Shown: positions 44,541 through 53,559 of the stretch, piece by piece
How positions within the stretch are numbered: the first letter of the stretch is position 1
How the letters are laid out: each line of letters starts with the position of its first letter
Source of the DNA: Terriglobus tenax
Lineage (GTDB): Bacteria > Acidobacteriota > Terriglobia > Terriglobales > Acidobacteriaceae
Direction: 5' to 3'
Assembly (NCBI RefSeq): GCF_025685395.1
Contig: NZ_JAGSYA010000003.1
Coordinates: 1 to 64,000 of the forward strand
DNA length: 64,000 bases
Notes under the pieces: generated by a model
Database searches by the model: none
Told to the model about the DNA's origin: nothing
Seen by the model: only the letters and a program-made list of their open reading frames with translations
Position numbers and translations under genes: made by a program

Positions 44541-44951
44541 ATGCCAGCAGTGGAATCTTTCCTCAACCTTGCATGGATCGTCATCGCGATTGCGATGATC
44601 GGCGGCGTGTGGCTCGGTGTGTACACCGGGAAAATCACCGCTTCCATGGGCCGTGCTCTTACGGCCGCGGTGATGGTGGCGTTTCTGCTGCTTCCAGTGA
44701 TCTCCATCTCCGATGATATGCAGGTCTTGCGTAAGCTGACGGAGCCGGAGGACATGACGGTGCGCCGGCACAGCGACATAACCGAGTTTGCGTTTGTGCT
44801 GTTCTGCCTGGAGATGCTTGGCGTCGCTCTGACCCTGTTGCTTGTGCTGCGCCGTCTGCAGGTGTTGGCATGGCCGGACAAGCGCCGGTTCCTGGAAGAA
44901 GAATTTTCCCCATTAGTGGGTGTTCGACCGCCTCCTGCCGTGGCACTCTAG
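44541..44951 (+). CDS. Small membrane protein in front of the czc operon
   Basis: 136 residues with three hydrophobic segments (about 8-27, 38-54 and 83-105). The loop VISISDDMQVLRKLTEPEDM is acidic and holds three methionines. No family recognised. It is 81 nt upstream of the czcC-type gene on the same strand. I infer, from position only, a link to metal efflux; the first of its methionines and acidic residues could bind metal. Confidence 0.7.
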   Translation: MPAVESFLNLAWIVIAIAMIGGVWLGVYTGKITASMGRALTAAVMVAFLLLPVISISDDMQVLRKLTEPEDMTVRRHSDITEFAFVLFCLEMLGVALTLLLVLRRLQVLAWPDKRRFLEEEFSPLVGVRPPPAVAL

Positions 44952-45032
44952 CTGCGCAGTCGAGAGACCGTATCTTCGGTTCTTTCAAGATTTACCTCAA
45001 GCAAACGAAATAGAAGAAGAAGGAGTGCATCC

Positions 45033-46280
45033 ATGAAGATGCGCTGGGCATTTTGCCTCGTGCTACCGCTGTTGTCCGTAGCCTGGGCCGGGGCGCAACA
45101 GAGCACCTCACCGCCGTTGACCTTGCAGCAGGCGTTGGATTTTGCGCATAAGCAGAATCCGTCGCTGTTGTCGGCGATGCAGCATGTTGAGGCTGTGAAA
45201 GCCGGGGAGACGACCGCCGGTCTGCGCCAGAATCCGGTGCTGACCAGCAGCGGGCAGATGGTGACGCTGGGCCCGGATGATCCGAACGGCCCGGACTTTT
45301 ACACCGTCGGCGTCCAGCGGCTGTTTGAGCGCGGAAACAAGCGGGCTATCCGGCTGGATGCGGCGCGCGCCACGACGGCGCTGACCGATCAGCAGCGTGT
45401 TGATCTGCAGCGTCAGACGGATTTTGCCATCAAGCAGGCGTTTACCCGCATGCTGTTTGCCAAGGACGCTTTGCGCGTCAGCCAGGACAACCTGGAAGGC
45501 TACCGGAAGACCGTGGCCCTGATGCAGGTGCGTCTGGATGCTGGCGATATGAGCCGTAATGATTTCTCCCGCGTGGAGCTGCAGCTTGCCGGCTTTGAAA
45601 ACGATACCGACAATGCACGGCTGGCGCTGACGCAGGCATCTACCCAGCTGCAAAGCCTGATGGGCATTGAGCGGCCCGCGGCGGGCTTTGACGTGGTGGG
45701 AGCACTGGATACGGCAGTTCCTGCCATCACGCTGGAAGACCTGAAGCAGAAGGCGCTGGATACGCGGCCCGACGTCAAGGCGGCGGCGCAACAGGTGGCT
45801 GTAAACCAGGCTGGCGTACGTCTGGCTTATGCTAACGGAACCTCGGACCCGACGGTGGAAGGCGAGTACGAACACAGCGGCCACGCGAACACCGCCGGCT
45901 TCAACCTGCAGATTCCTATCCGCGTGTTTGACCGCAACCAGGGCGAGAAGGAACGCGCCAAGTATGAGCTGGAGTCAAGCCGCCTGGCGCTGACGGCGAC
46001 GCGCAACCAGGCCGTGGCCGATGTGGACCAGGCCTTCCAGGCGTACCAGACGGCACAGGCGCAGGCCGCCCGCTATCGCACCAAGTACCTGGATGAGGCG
46101 AAGCGTGTGCGCGACAACCTGGAGTTCAGCTACCGCAATGGACAGGGCACGCTGCTGGACTACCTGAGCGCGCTGCAGGACTATCGCTCGGTGAACCTGC
46201 AGAGCCTGACGGCGAATGCGCAACTGCAGCTTGCGATCCACCAACTTAGTTTTGTGACCTATACGGAGATTCTGCCATGA
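45033..46280 (+). CDS. czcC: Outer membrane efflux factor, TolC/CzcC type
   Basis: 415 residues. A signal peptide (AWAGAQQ) and two repeated OEP coiled-coil halves (starting LTLQQALDFAHKQNPSL and at about residue 235) give the trimeric alpha-barrel channel of TolC-like proteins. It ends tripartite efflux complexes at the outer membrane. AAGGAG is 7 nt before the ATG. The stop overlaps the next gene by 4 nt. Called CzcC from its partners; the metal is not known. Confidence 0.92.
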   Translation: MKMRWAFCLVLPLLSVAWAGAQQSTSPPLTLQQALDFAHKQNPSLLSAMQHVEAVKAGETTAGLRQNPVLTSSGQMVTLGPDDPNGPDFYTVGVQRLFERGNKRAIRLDAARATTALTDQQRVDLQRQTDFAIKQAFTRMLFAKDALRVSQDNLEGYRKTVALMQVRLDAGDMSRNDFSRVELQLAGFENDTDNARLALTQASTQLQSLMGIERPAAGFDVVGALDTAVPAITLEDLKQKALDTRPDVKAAAQQVAVNQAGVRLAYANGTSDPTVEGEYEHSGHANTAGFNLQIPIRVFDRNQGEKERAKYELESSRLALTATRNQAVADVDQAFQAYQTAQAQAARYRTKYLDEAKRVRDNLEFSYRNGQGTLLDYLSALQDYRSVNLQSLTANAQLQLAIHQLSFVTYTEILP

Positions 46281-47353
46281 AGAAAAGCGTGATGACGCTG
46301 GTGATGACGGGCGCTGCGCTTGGCATGCTCAGCGGATGCAAGAGCGACGAGAAGGAGCTTCCGGAAGCGAAGGCCAAGATCAATATCAAGACCGAAGTGG
46401 TGCATCAGCAGACGGTCAATGATGGTCTTGAGATTCCCGCGCATGTGGATGTGGACCCAAGCAAGATGGTGCATGTCTACGCTCCGTTGAGCGGGCGTCT
46501 TTTGAACCTCGCGGTGCAGCCTGGCCAGGAGGTTCGCAAGGGGCAGACCGTGGCGATGCTGCAGAGCGGCGATGTGGCCGGGGCCCGCAGCGACTTTGAG
46601 AAAGCGAAGATTGAGGCGCTGCGCGCCGATCGCGTTCTGGAACGCGGCAAGCTGCTGCTGGCGCACGAGGTAATGAGCCAGGCGGAGTTCGACGAGCTGA
46701 AGGCCGCCGATGATGCTGCGCACAGTGAGCAGGAGCGTGCGCGGCAGCGTGTGCACGAACTTGGATTCAGCGAAAACGGCACCTCGGACACAACCGCGGT
46801 GACCTCGCCCATTACGGGTTCGGTGCTTGATATTGGCACCGCAGCCGGCGAGATGCAGCGTTCGCTTGAGACATCGAATGGTATTGCCACTGTGGCAAAT
46901 CTGGATGAGGTCTGGGTTGTGGGTGATGTCTTCGAACGCGACCTGGCGGCGGTGAAGTCACGCTCAACAGCGGATGTGACGCTGCAGGCGTATCCCGGCG
47001 AGACCTTTCATGGAACGGTTGCGAATGTTGGCGATGTTTTTGACCCGCAGACGCATGCGCTGAAGGTGCGCGTGGTGCTGAAGAATCCGGGCCATCGTTT
47101 GAAGCCGCAGATGTATGGCTCCATTCGCATTGGCACCGGGCAGCGGCCCATGATCCTGGTGCCGCTGGCTTCTGTGATTCACGATGGCTCCATTGCAAGC
47201 GTGTATGTGAAGAACGGCGATAAGTTTGACGCGCGCGTTGTGAAGCTTGGCGCCGCGCATGGCGACAAGGTTGAGGTAACCGGTGGCCTGAGCGACGGCG
47301 ATGTCGTGGTGACACAAGGGGCGGCGTTCCTGCGGACGCCGGTGGGAGACTAA
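46277..47353 (+). CDS. czcB: Periplasmic membrane-fusion lipoprotein, CzcB type
   Basis: 358 residues. MLSGCKS is a lipobox, so it is a lipoprotein. The adaptor fold is shown by PLSGRLLNLAVQPGQEVRKGQTVAML (lipoyl half), a helical hairpin (residues about 105-155), SPITGSVLDI (second lipoyl half) and a C-terminal barrel. It links the pump to the outer membrane channel. It starts 4 nt inside the czcC stop (ATGA) and is 2 nt before czcA. Confidence 0.93.
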   Translation: MKKSVMTLVMTGAALGMLSGCKSDEKELPEAKAKINIKTEVVHQQTVNDGLEIPAHVDVDPSKMVHVYAPLSGRLLNLAVQPGQEVRKGQTVAMLQSGDVAGARSDFEKAKIEALRADRVLERGKLLLAHEVMSQAEFDELKAADDAAHSEQERARQRVHELGFSENGTSDTTAVTSPITGSVLDIGTAAGEMQRSLETSNGIATVANLDEVWVVGDVFERDLAAVKSRSTADVTLQAYPGETFHGTVANVGDVFDPQTHALKVRVVLKNPGHRLKPQMYGSIRIGTGQRPMILVPLASVIHDGSIASVYVKNGDKFDARVVKLGAAHGDKVEVTGGLSDGDVVVTQGAAFLRTPVGD

Positions 47354-47355
47354 CC

Positions 47356-50300
47356 ATGGAAGCCTTTCTGAAAACATTGCTGCGTTATCGCGCGGTGGTG
47401 CTGATTCTGCTGGCGGCCGGGCTGGTTGCGGGAACCTTCGGGTTCCTGAAGCTGGACATTGAAGCGTACCCTGACCCTTCTCCGCCGCTGGTGGAGGTGA
47501 TTACGCAGAACCCGTCATGGAGCGCGGAAGAGATTGAGCAGCAGGTCACCTCTCCGATTGAAACCGCGCTGAACGGCACACCCCACCTGGAGCAGATCCG
47601 GTCGATCAGCATCTTTGGCCTGAGCGATGTGAAGCTGTACTTCAGCTTCGACTCGGATTACTTCCGCGACAAGCAGGAGATTCTCAATCGCCTGCAGACC
47701 ATCCAGCTGCCGAATGGGCTGCAGCCGCAGTTGTCGCCGTGGTCGCCCATTGGCGAAATCTATCGCTATGAGCTGACCGGGCCGGGCTATGACCTGAACG
47801 AGTTGAAGGCGACGCAGGACTGGCTGGTCAAGCGTGAGCTGAAGAAGGTGCCGGGCATCATCGACATCACCACCTTCGGCGGAACCACGCGGCAATACCA
47901 GGTAGAGCCGGATCCCAACAAGCTGTTGAGCTATGGCATCACGTTGAATCAGCTCATCACGGCGGTGCAGAATAGCAATGCGAATGTCGGCGGTAACTAC
48001 CTTTCGCTGGGCGATCAGAACGTAAACGTGCGTTCCGTGGGCCTGCTGAAGGGCACGGAAGACATTGGCAACGTCGTCGTTGCGCAGAAGAACGGAACGC
48101 CGGTTCTGGTGCGGGATGTAGCCAACGTAAAGGAAGGCTACCAGCCACGGCTTGGAAAGATTGGCCGCAATGGCGACAACGATATCGTCGAAGGCATTGT
48201 GCTGCTGCAGAAGGAAGGGCAGAGCCTGCCGGCTCTGGAAGGCCTGAAGCAGAAGATGAGCGATCTGAACACCGGGGGCCTGTTGCCGCCCGGAATGCAG
48301 ATCAAGACCATCTATGACCGCACCAAGCTGATCGGACTGACGACCGAGACGGTAAAGCACGTCATCATCACCGGCCTGATCCTGGTCACGCTGGTGCTGC
48401 TGCTCATGCTGGGTGACTTCCGCATCACGCTGATTGCCGCGGCGACGATTCCGTTTGCCGTGCTCTTCGCGTTCTCGCTGATGACGCTGACCGGGCGTGC
48501 GGCGAACCTGATCTCGATCGGCGCCATCGACTTCGGCATTCTCGTGGATGCGTCGATCGTGGTGCTGGAGAGCATCTACCGCCGCTTCTCACGCAGGCAG
48601 CCGGGACATGGCCGTGCGGAGATGATCATTCTTGGCGTGCAGGATGCTGCGCGTCCCGTGCTCTTCTCCACACTGATCATCCTTGTTGCATTCATTCCTC
48701 TGTTCACCATGCAGGGCGTTCCGGGCAAGATCTTCGCGCCCATGAGCGTGACCTATGGTTTCGCTCTGACCGGCGCTCTGCTGTTCGCGCTTGTCTTCGC
48801 TCCGGTGCTGAGCTTTGTGACGGCTCCGGTGAAAGACTCTGTTGAAGAGCACGACGAAGAAGACCTGGTCCACCAGGGCACATGGCTTAACCGCTTCCTG
48901 GAGAAGCACTATAGCCGTTGCCTTGACTGGGTGCTGGAACACAGCAAGCTGGTATGGGGAATCGCCGCACTCGCGCTGATCGGTGCCGTGGCCTGCTTCC
49001 TGCTGTTTGTCGGTGGCGAATTTATGCCGCCACTGGAAGAGGGCAATCTCTGGATTCGTGGAACGCTGCCGCAGGACATCAGCTTTGAGCAGGCAGCAAA
49101 GCTGTCGGACGAGGTACGTGCGGATCTTCGCAAGTTCCCTGAGGTTACGCAGGTGGTCTCGCAGATCGGCCGTCCGGATGACGGCACCGACGTGACAACC
49201 TTCAACAACATGGAGTTTGGCGTCAACCTGAAGCCATCAAGCGAATGGCCAAAGGACGTGCACGGGGAGAAGGACAAGCTCATCGACCAGATGCAGCATG
49301 AACTCAGCAAGTATCCCGGTGTCGTGTTCGGCTTCTCACAGGCCATTCAGGACAACGTGGAAGAGGCGATGAGCGGCGTAAAGGGCGAGAACTCGCTGAA
49401 GATCTTCGGCGATGACCTGACGACGCTGACCGACGTCGCGGAGAAGGTGCAGGGCGTCATGTCCAGCGTGCGCGGCGTGCAGGACGTTGGCATCTTCAAG
49501 GTCAACGGTGCTCCGAGCCTGGTTGTGGAAGTGGACCGTGCCAAGGCCGCGCGCTATGGACTGGCTGCGGGCGATGTGAACGCGGCCGTGCAGGCAGCTG
49601 TGGGTGGCGCTCCCATCTCGACGATGATTCAGGGCGATCGCCGCTTCGACATCACCGTGCGCTATCCGGCGGCGTATCGTTCCACGCCGGATGCCGTGCA
49701 GAACATCATGTTGTCGGCTCCGGATGGAAGCCATGTGCCGCTGTCGCAGGTGGCCAATATCGGCATCAAGCAGGGCAGCTTCACCATCTATCGGGAAGGT
49801 GGACGGCGGTATATCCCGATCAAGTTCAGCGTGCGTGAGCGCGATCTGGCATCCACTATTGAGGATCTGCAGCACCAGTTGACGGCGAAGATCACGCTGC
49901 CCCCAGGCTACGAGTACACATGGGCCGGCGAGTTCGATTCGCTGAAGAAGGAACAGAAGCGTCTTGTGCTGATTGTTCCTGTCAGCCTTCTGGTGGTGCT
50001 GGTGTTGCTCTACCTGCAGTTCCAGGAGTGGCTGGATGCGCTGATTGTGCTGGCGGTGCTGCCGTTCAGCTATATCGGCGGCATTCTGGCGCTGATGCTG
50101 ACGCATACAGCCTTCAGTATCTCGGCAGCGGTGGGCTTTACCTCGCTGACGGGTGTAACGACCCTGGGCGCGGTGGTCTTTCTGGCAGGCCTGCGCCGCG
50201 CCCAGGAGAAGGATCCGGAACACGGCTTGAAGCATGGAAGCCTGGACGAACTGCGGCCGGTCGTGATGGCCTGCATGTCTGCCGGTCTTGGCCTGCTTCC

Positions 50301-50451
50301 CGCCGCGGTGATGAACGCTATTGGAGCCCAGGCACAGCAGCCGCTGGCGCGTGTGGTGGTGGGTGGCATGGTGACGACGCTGGCGTCCATCCTCTTCCTC
50401 ATGCCGCTGATGGCGCGCAGACGGTCACACGTCGAGGCTATGCCGGAATAG
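47356..50451 (+). CDS. czcA: RND heavy-metal efflux pump, CzcA type
   Basis: 1031 residues, about 12 membrane helices and two large periplasmic loops. The proton-relay segment is IDFGILVDASIVVLE, with Asp392, Asp398 and Glu405 spaced exactly as in CzcA (402, 408, 415), which points to divalent cations such as Co, Zn, Cd or Ni rather than Cu. IEAYPDPSPPLVEV and GGTTRQYQVEPDPNKL are family marks. Tightly coupled to czcB; the operon ends at the terminator after it. Confidence 0.94.
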   Translation: MEAFLKTLLRYRAVVLILLAAGLVAGTFGFLKLDIEAYPDPSPPLVEVITQNPSWSAEEIEQQVTSPIETALNGTPHLEQIRSISIFGLSDVKLYFSFDSDYFRDKQEILNRLQTIQLPNGLQPQLSPWSPIGEIYRYELTGPGYDLNELKATQDWLVKRELKKVPGIIDITTFGGTTRQYQVEPDPNKLLSYGITLNQLITAVQNSNANVGGNYLSLGDQNVNVRSVGLLKGTEDIGNVVVAQKNGTPVLVRDVANVKEGYQPRLGKIGRNGDNDIVEGIVLLQKEGQSLPALEGLKQKMSDLNTGGLLPPGMQIKTIYDRTKLIGLTTETVKHVIITGLILVTLVLLLMLGDFRITLIAAATIPFAVLFAFSLMTLTGRAANLISIGAIDFGILVDASIVVLESIYRRFSRRQPGHGRAEMIILGVQDAARPVLFSTLIILVAFIPLFTMQGVPGKIFAPMSVTYGFALTGALLFALVFAPVLSFVTAPVKDSVEEHDEEDLVHQGTWLNRFLEKHYSRCLDWVLEHSKLVWGIAALALIGAVACFLLFVGGEFMPPLEEGNLWIRGTLPQDISFEQAAKLSDEVRADLRKFPEVTQVVSQIGRPDDGTDVTTFNNMEFGVNLKPSSEWPKDVHGEKDKLIDQMQHELSKYPGVVFGFSQAIQDNVEEAMSGVKGENSLKIFGDDLTTLTDVAEKVQGVMSSVRGVQDVGIFKVNGAPSLVVEVDRAKAARYGLAAGDVNAAVQAAVGGAPISTMIQGDRRFDITVRYPAAYRSTPDAVQNIMLSAPDGSHVPLSQVANIGIKQGSFTIYREGGRRYIPIKFSVRERDLASTIEDLQHQLTAKITLPPGYEYTWAGEFDSLKKEQKRLVLIVPVSLLVVLVLLYLQFQEWLDALIVLAVLPFSYIGGILALMLTHTAFSISAAVGFTSLTGVTTLGAVVFLAGLRRAQEKDPEHGLKHGSLDELRPVVMACMSAGLGLLPAAVMNAIGAQAQQPLARVVVGGMVTTLASILFLMPLMARRRSHVEAMPE

Positions 50452-50474
50452 AGATCAAACAATTTTTTCCTGGC

Positions 50475-50508
50475 GGGGTTGGGCGCGAGCTCAGCCCCCT
50501 TTTTTTTG
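50475..50508 (+). terminator. Terminator after czcA
   Basis: GGGGTTGGGC pairs with GCTCAGCCCC (two G-U pairs) and runs directly into T8. The stop codon of the convergent larB gene (50491) lies inside the hairpin. Confidence 0.88.
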
Positions 50509-51255
50509 CTGTCCCTTGCAAACCAGCGTTGCCGTGTAAGCGGCGCCAAAGCCGTTGTCGATGTTCACGACCGTCGTGTTGGGCGAGCAGGAGTTCAACA
50601 TGCTGAGCAGCGCGGTAATGCCGTTGAAGGAGACCCCATAGCCAACGCTGGTAGGCACAGCGATCACAGGTACCCCTACCATGCCACCTAGCACCGAAGG
50701 CAAAGCGCCCTCCATGCCGGCGCAGGCAATGACAACGTCTGCCGTGTTCAGCAACGGCCGCTGAGCCAGCAGGCGATGAATGCCGGCCACCCCGACGTCG
50801 GTAATGCGCAGCACGGTGGCTCCGAAGAGCTCGGCTGTAATGGCGGCTTCTTCCGCAATCGGCAGATCGCTGGTGCCGGCACAGACCACGGCGATGGTTC
50901 CACCATGCGGTTTCTGTTCGGTTTGCCGCAGCGTAATGCAGCGTGCGAGCGCGTGATACTCCGCCGCAGGCACAAGGGTCTGCACGGCTTCAAAGTGGGT
51001 TCCGTCGGCCTTGGTGGCCAGTACGTTTACGCCGGAGTGTGCCAGCCGCTCGAAGATGGCGCCGGTCTGCGCAGGCGTCTTGCCCTGCGCGTAGATCACC
51101 TCAGGAAGCCCGGTGCGCAGCGCTCGATGATGGTCAATCTTCGCAAAGCCCGTGTCTTCGAAGGGAAGATGCGTAAGCGAGTCCGCAGCCTGCTCAATAG
51201 AGACATCGCCGGTGCGGAGCTGTTCGAGGAGATTGAGAAGAGATTCGCGATGCAT
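50491..51255 (-). CDS. larB: Nickel-pincer cofactor biosynthesis protein LarB
   Basis: 254 residues from MHRESLLNLL (a start at 51282 is possible). LarB carboxylates and adenylate-activates nicotinic acid adenine dinucleotide to begin the pincer cofactor. The C-terminal half is AIR-carboxylase-like: VVCAGTSDLPIAEEA, AGMEGALPSVLGGMVGVPV and MLNSCSPNTTVVNIDNGFG, with Cys223 at the position of the catalytic Cys (221 in Lactobacillus). Third gene of the lar run, 68 nt after larE. Confidence 0.93.
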   Translation of the reverse strand: MHRESLLNLLEQLRTGDVSIEQAADSLTHLPFEDTGFAKIDHHRALRTGLPEVIYAQGKTPAQTGAIFERLAHSGVNVLATKADGTHFEAVQTLVPAAEYHALARCITLRQTEQKPHGGTIAVVCAGTSDLPIAEEAAITAELFGATVLRITDVGVAGIHRLLAQRPLLNTADVVIACAGMEGALPSVLGGMVGVPVIAVPTSVGYGVSFNGITALLSMLNSCSPNTTVVNIDNGFGAAYTATLVCKGQQKKGG

Positions 51256-51323
51256 GATGTCGTTGATACTTTCTCGTCCCACCCATCCCGCTGCGCGGTA
51301 TGGCAGCGTACGGGCGAAACAAA

Positions 51324-52154
51324 CTACGATGCCGTCAGAATCGAGACCGGCAGAATCGCATTCATACTGCCACTGCGATAGCCCTGCGTGTCCAGCGTGA
51401 CGTACTGGAAGCCAGCGGCACGGACGGCGGCGGTGATCTTGTCGAGGGCATCCATCGAGAGCGCGCGGTGCAACTCCTCGCGTGCAATCTCAATGCGTGC
51501 CAGTGTTCCGTGATGGCGCACGCGTACCTGCAGAAAGCCGAGCGCGTTCAGTGCGTCCTCCGCGGCTTCCACCTGGGCAAGGGCTTCCGGTGTGACCTCG
51601 CGGCCATACTCCAGGCGCGACGAGAGGCACGCCGATGCAGGCTTGTCCCAGACGGTAAGGTTTGCATTCTTCGCGAGCGTGCGAATCTCCTGCTTGCCCA
51701 GTTGCGCGGTGGCCAGCGGAGCGATGGCGTTGTGCTGCGCCGCTGCTTTTTGCCCGGGGCGGAAATCGCCGTTGTCATCCAGGTTGCGGCCGTAGGCAAT
51801 GGTGCTCACGCCCAGCTCCTCGCTCAGCGTTTCCATGGCTAGGAACAACTCGTCCTTGCAGTGGAAGCAGCGCTGCGAGTCGTTGCGGGTGTAGTCCGGC
51901 TTCTCCATCTCGCGCGTGTTGATCACGCGCAGCGGAATGTGGTTCTGCTGCGCAAAGTCGATGGCGGCTGAGAGATGCTTTCGCGGCAGGCTGGGCGAAT
52001 CCGCGATGACGGCCAGCATCCTGTCGCCCAGAACCTGGTAGGCCTCCCATGCAAGGTAAGCCGAGTCGACACCGCCGGAGTAAGCCACCAGCAGACGATC
52101 GCTGGTGGCCAGTTCCGCGCGGAGTGTTTCGCGTTTGGTTTCGAGAGTGCTCAT
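51324..52154 (-). CDS. larE: Nickel-pincer cofactor sulfur transferase LarE
   Basis: 276 residues. LarE is a PP-loop ATP pyrophosphatase that adenylates the cofactor and gives its own sulfur. The PP loop is SGGVDS (residues 26-31), and Cys176 lies in ASACLSSR, the very position of the sacrificial Cys176 of the Lactobacillus enzyme, so it is of the self-sacrificing type. CFHCK near residue 96-100 holds two more cysteines. ATG overlaps the larA stop by one base (TAATG). Confidence 0.94.
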   Translation of the reverse strand: MSTLETKRETLRAELATSDRLLVAYSGGVDSAYLAWEAYQVLGDRMLAVIADSPSLPRKHLSAAIDFAQQNHIPLRVINTREMEKPDYTRNDSQRCFHCKDELFLAMETLSEELGVSTIAYGRNLDDNGDFRPGQKAAAQHNAIAPLATAQLGKQEIRTLAKNANLTVWDKPASACLSSRLEYGREVTPEALAQVEAAEDALNALGFLQVRVRHHGTLARIEIAREELHRALSMDALDKITAAVRAAGFQYVTLDTQGYRSGSMNAILPVSILTAS

Positions 52155-53467
52155 TACAGGTTCTTGCCGTAGTCCAGGCGGTGCGGGTTGTCCAGCTTCT
52201 CCGCGGTGGCCCACAGGCCAGCCGAAGGCGTGCTGATGTAGAAGACTTCCTCGCCGTCAGGCATGGTGTTCCAGCCTTCCTTCATCACGGCGGGGTCGTA
52301 GCGCTTCTGCATCTCGGCGCAGTCGGCGTAGTTGTAGCCAACCTGCTCAATCTCTTCCCTGGTCAGGTGGCCCGGCGCATAGGTGATGGTGAAGCGGTCT
52401 TCGCTGGAGCCGTGGATCAGGTGAGCCACGCCATGCGGAATCTCCTGCATGTCGGCTTCGGTCTTGTAGAGAGCCAGCGTGCGCGGCGTTCCCTTGTAGC
52501 CGTACTTGCGGATCAGGGCGTCGACCTCGGGCTGTTCGCCGAAACGCTCCACGCCGGGGGCAATGATCAGCAGCTCACCGCCGTCGGCGATGGCCATGCG
52601 CGTGCGGTAGACGGCCTTGTTGGCCACCCAGGTCGCGCGGAACTCATCGGCCTGCATCACGGCAACTACCTTTTTGATGGGCTTGTCGAAGACGGTGATG
52701 TTCTGCTGGCGGCTCTTGCGGGCGGCCTGCAGATAGGTGTCCAGATCATCGCCGACGAAGATGCCGCTGGTCACCAGCTTGTTGTTAGGGTCGCGCTGCA
52801 TCACGATCTGCAGGTAGACATCGGGCAGGCGCTGCAGCAGGTTCTCTTCGGCCCAGTTATAGGCGGCGCGCAGCGGGGTGATCAGGCAGCCGAGGTTGTT
52901 CTCAATGCCATACACGGCGGCGGCGATGTGCGAGGCGCAGATGGTCTCTTTACCGCCAAGGCCGATGAAGTAGTTCTTGTTGTGGTTGGCGAAGCCCAGC
53001 ACTTCGTGCGGAACGACGTGGCCGATGTTGATGATCAGGTCCCACTGCTGGTCGATGAGGACGTTGTTGAGGTCGACGGGAATCTCCCAATCGGCCGCGC
53101 CCTGCGTGGTCTCCTTTACAAGCTCGGCGGGAATGGTGCCGATGTGGGTGACGCCGTTGCGCCAGTCGTGCGGAAGAATCTTTTCGTTGGGGATGTCGCC
53201 GAACATCCACTTGTTCTCGGCTTCGGTGTGCGGCACGTGCTGGCCGAGCGTGGGGATGACGAGGATTTCGGCATCGGGCAGGGCCTTGTAGAGCAGCTCA
53301 GTGATTTTGCCGGCGCCGGAGTGGGCGCGCGTGAGGTCGGGCGGCAGCAGAAGGACGCGCTTCAGGTCCTTGTTGATGCGGGTGCGGGCCTCTGTGAGCA
53401 GGCGGTCAACGGCGGACTGAATCTGCGCTTCGGAAAGGGCGTCGCCCTCAATGGAAAACCACGACAT
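52154..53467 (-). CDS. larA: LarA-family nickel-pincer racemase/epimerase
   Basis: 437 residues from MSWFSIEGD (an upstream ATG at 53494 is possible; GGAG stands 12 nt before the chosen one). LarA racemises lactate with a nickel-pincer cofactor. Seen residues: DLTR (44-47), His77 in LGQHVPHTEAE, His154, Lys164 and His180, with the spacings His-10-Lys-16-His of LarA His174, Lys184 and His200. The usual GFSGG before the Lys is GFANHN here, so the substrate may be another 2-hydroxy acid. Followed by larE with 1-bp overlap. Confidence 0.9.
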   Translation of the reverse strand: MSWFSIEGDALSEAQIQSAVDRLLTEARTRINKDLKRVLLLPPDLTRAHSGAGKITELLYKALPDAEILVIPTLGQHVPHTEAENKWMFGDIPNEKILPHDWRNGVTHIGTIPAELVKETTQGAADWEIPVDLNNVLIDQQWDLIINIGHVVPHEVLGFANHNKNYFIGLGGKETICASHIAAAVYGIENNLGCLITPLRAAYNWAEENLLQRLPDVYLQIVMQRDPNNKLVTSGIFVGDDLDTYLQAARKSRQQNITVFDKPIKKVVAVMQADEFRATWVANKAVYRTRMAIADGGELLIIAPGVERFGEQPEVDALIRKYGYKGTPRTLALYKTEADMQEIPHGVAHLIHGSSEDRFTITYAPGHLTREEIEQVGYNYADCAEMQKRYDPAVMKEGWNTMPDGEEVFYISTPSAGLWATAEKLDNPHRLDYGKNL

Positions 53468-53525
53468 GGTTTTTTTCGTCTCCTGCGGGGCCATCAGCAG
53501 CCCCGGCTGTAAGAGGATTTCATAC

Positions 53526-53559
53526 TTGTCTGACCAATTTCAAGAATTGGTCAGGCAGG
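53526..53559. promoter_or_regulatory. Palindromic operator before larA
   Basis: TGACCAATT-TCAAG-AATTGGTCA (53531-53553) is a perfect 9-bp inverted repeat. The left half overlaps TTGTCTGACCAA (53526-53537), a full match to the TNGTNNNACNA operator of FadR-type GntR regulators; the right half extends to a degenerate second site. It overlaps the stop codon of the regulator gene and lies about 65 nt upstream of larA. Confidence 0.7.

Noticed and set aside
52049-53512. A 487-codon plus-strand ORF across larA
   Set aside because: Antisense to a gene with clear LarA residues; composition follows the GC-rich third positions of larA.
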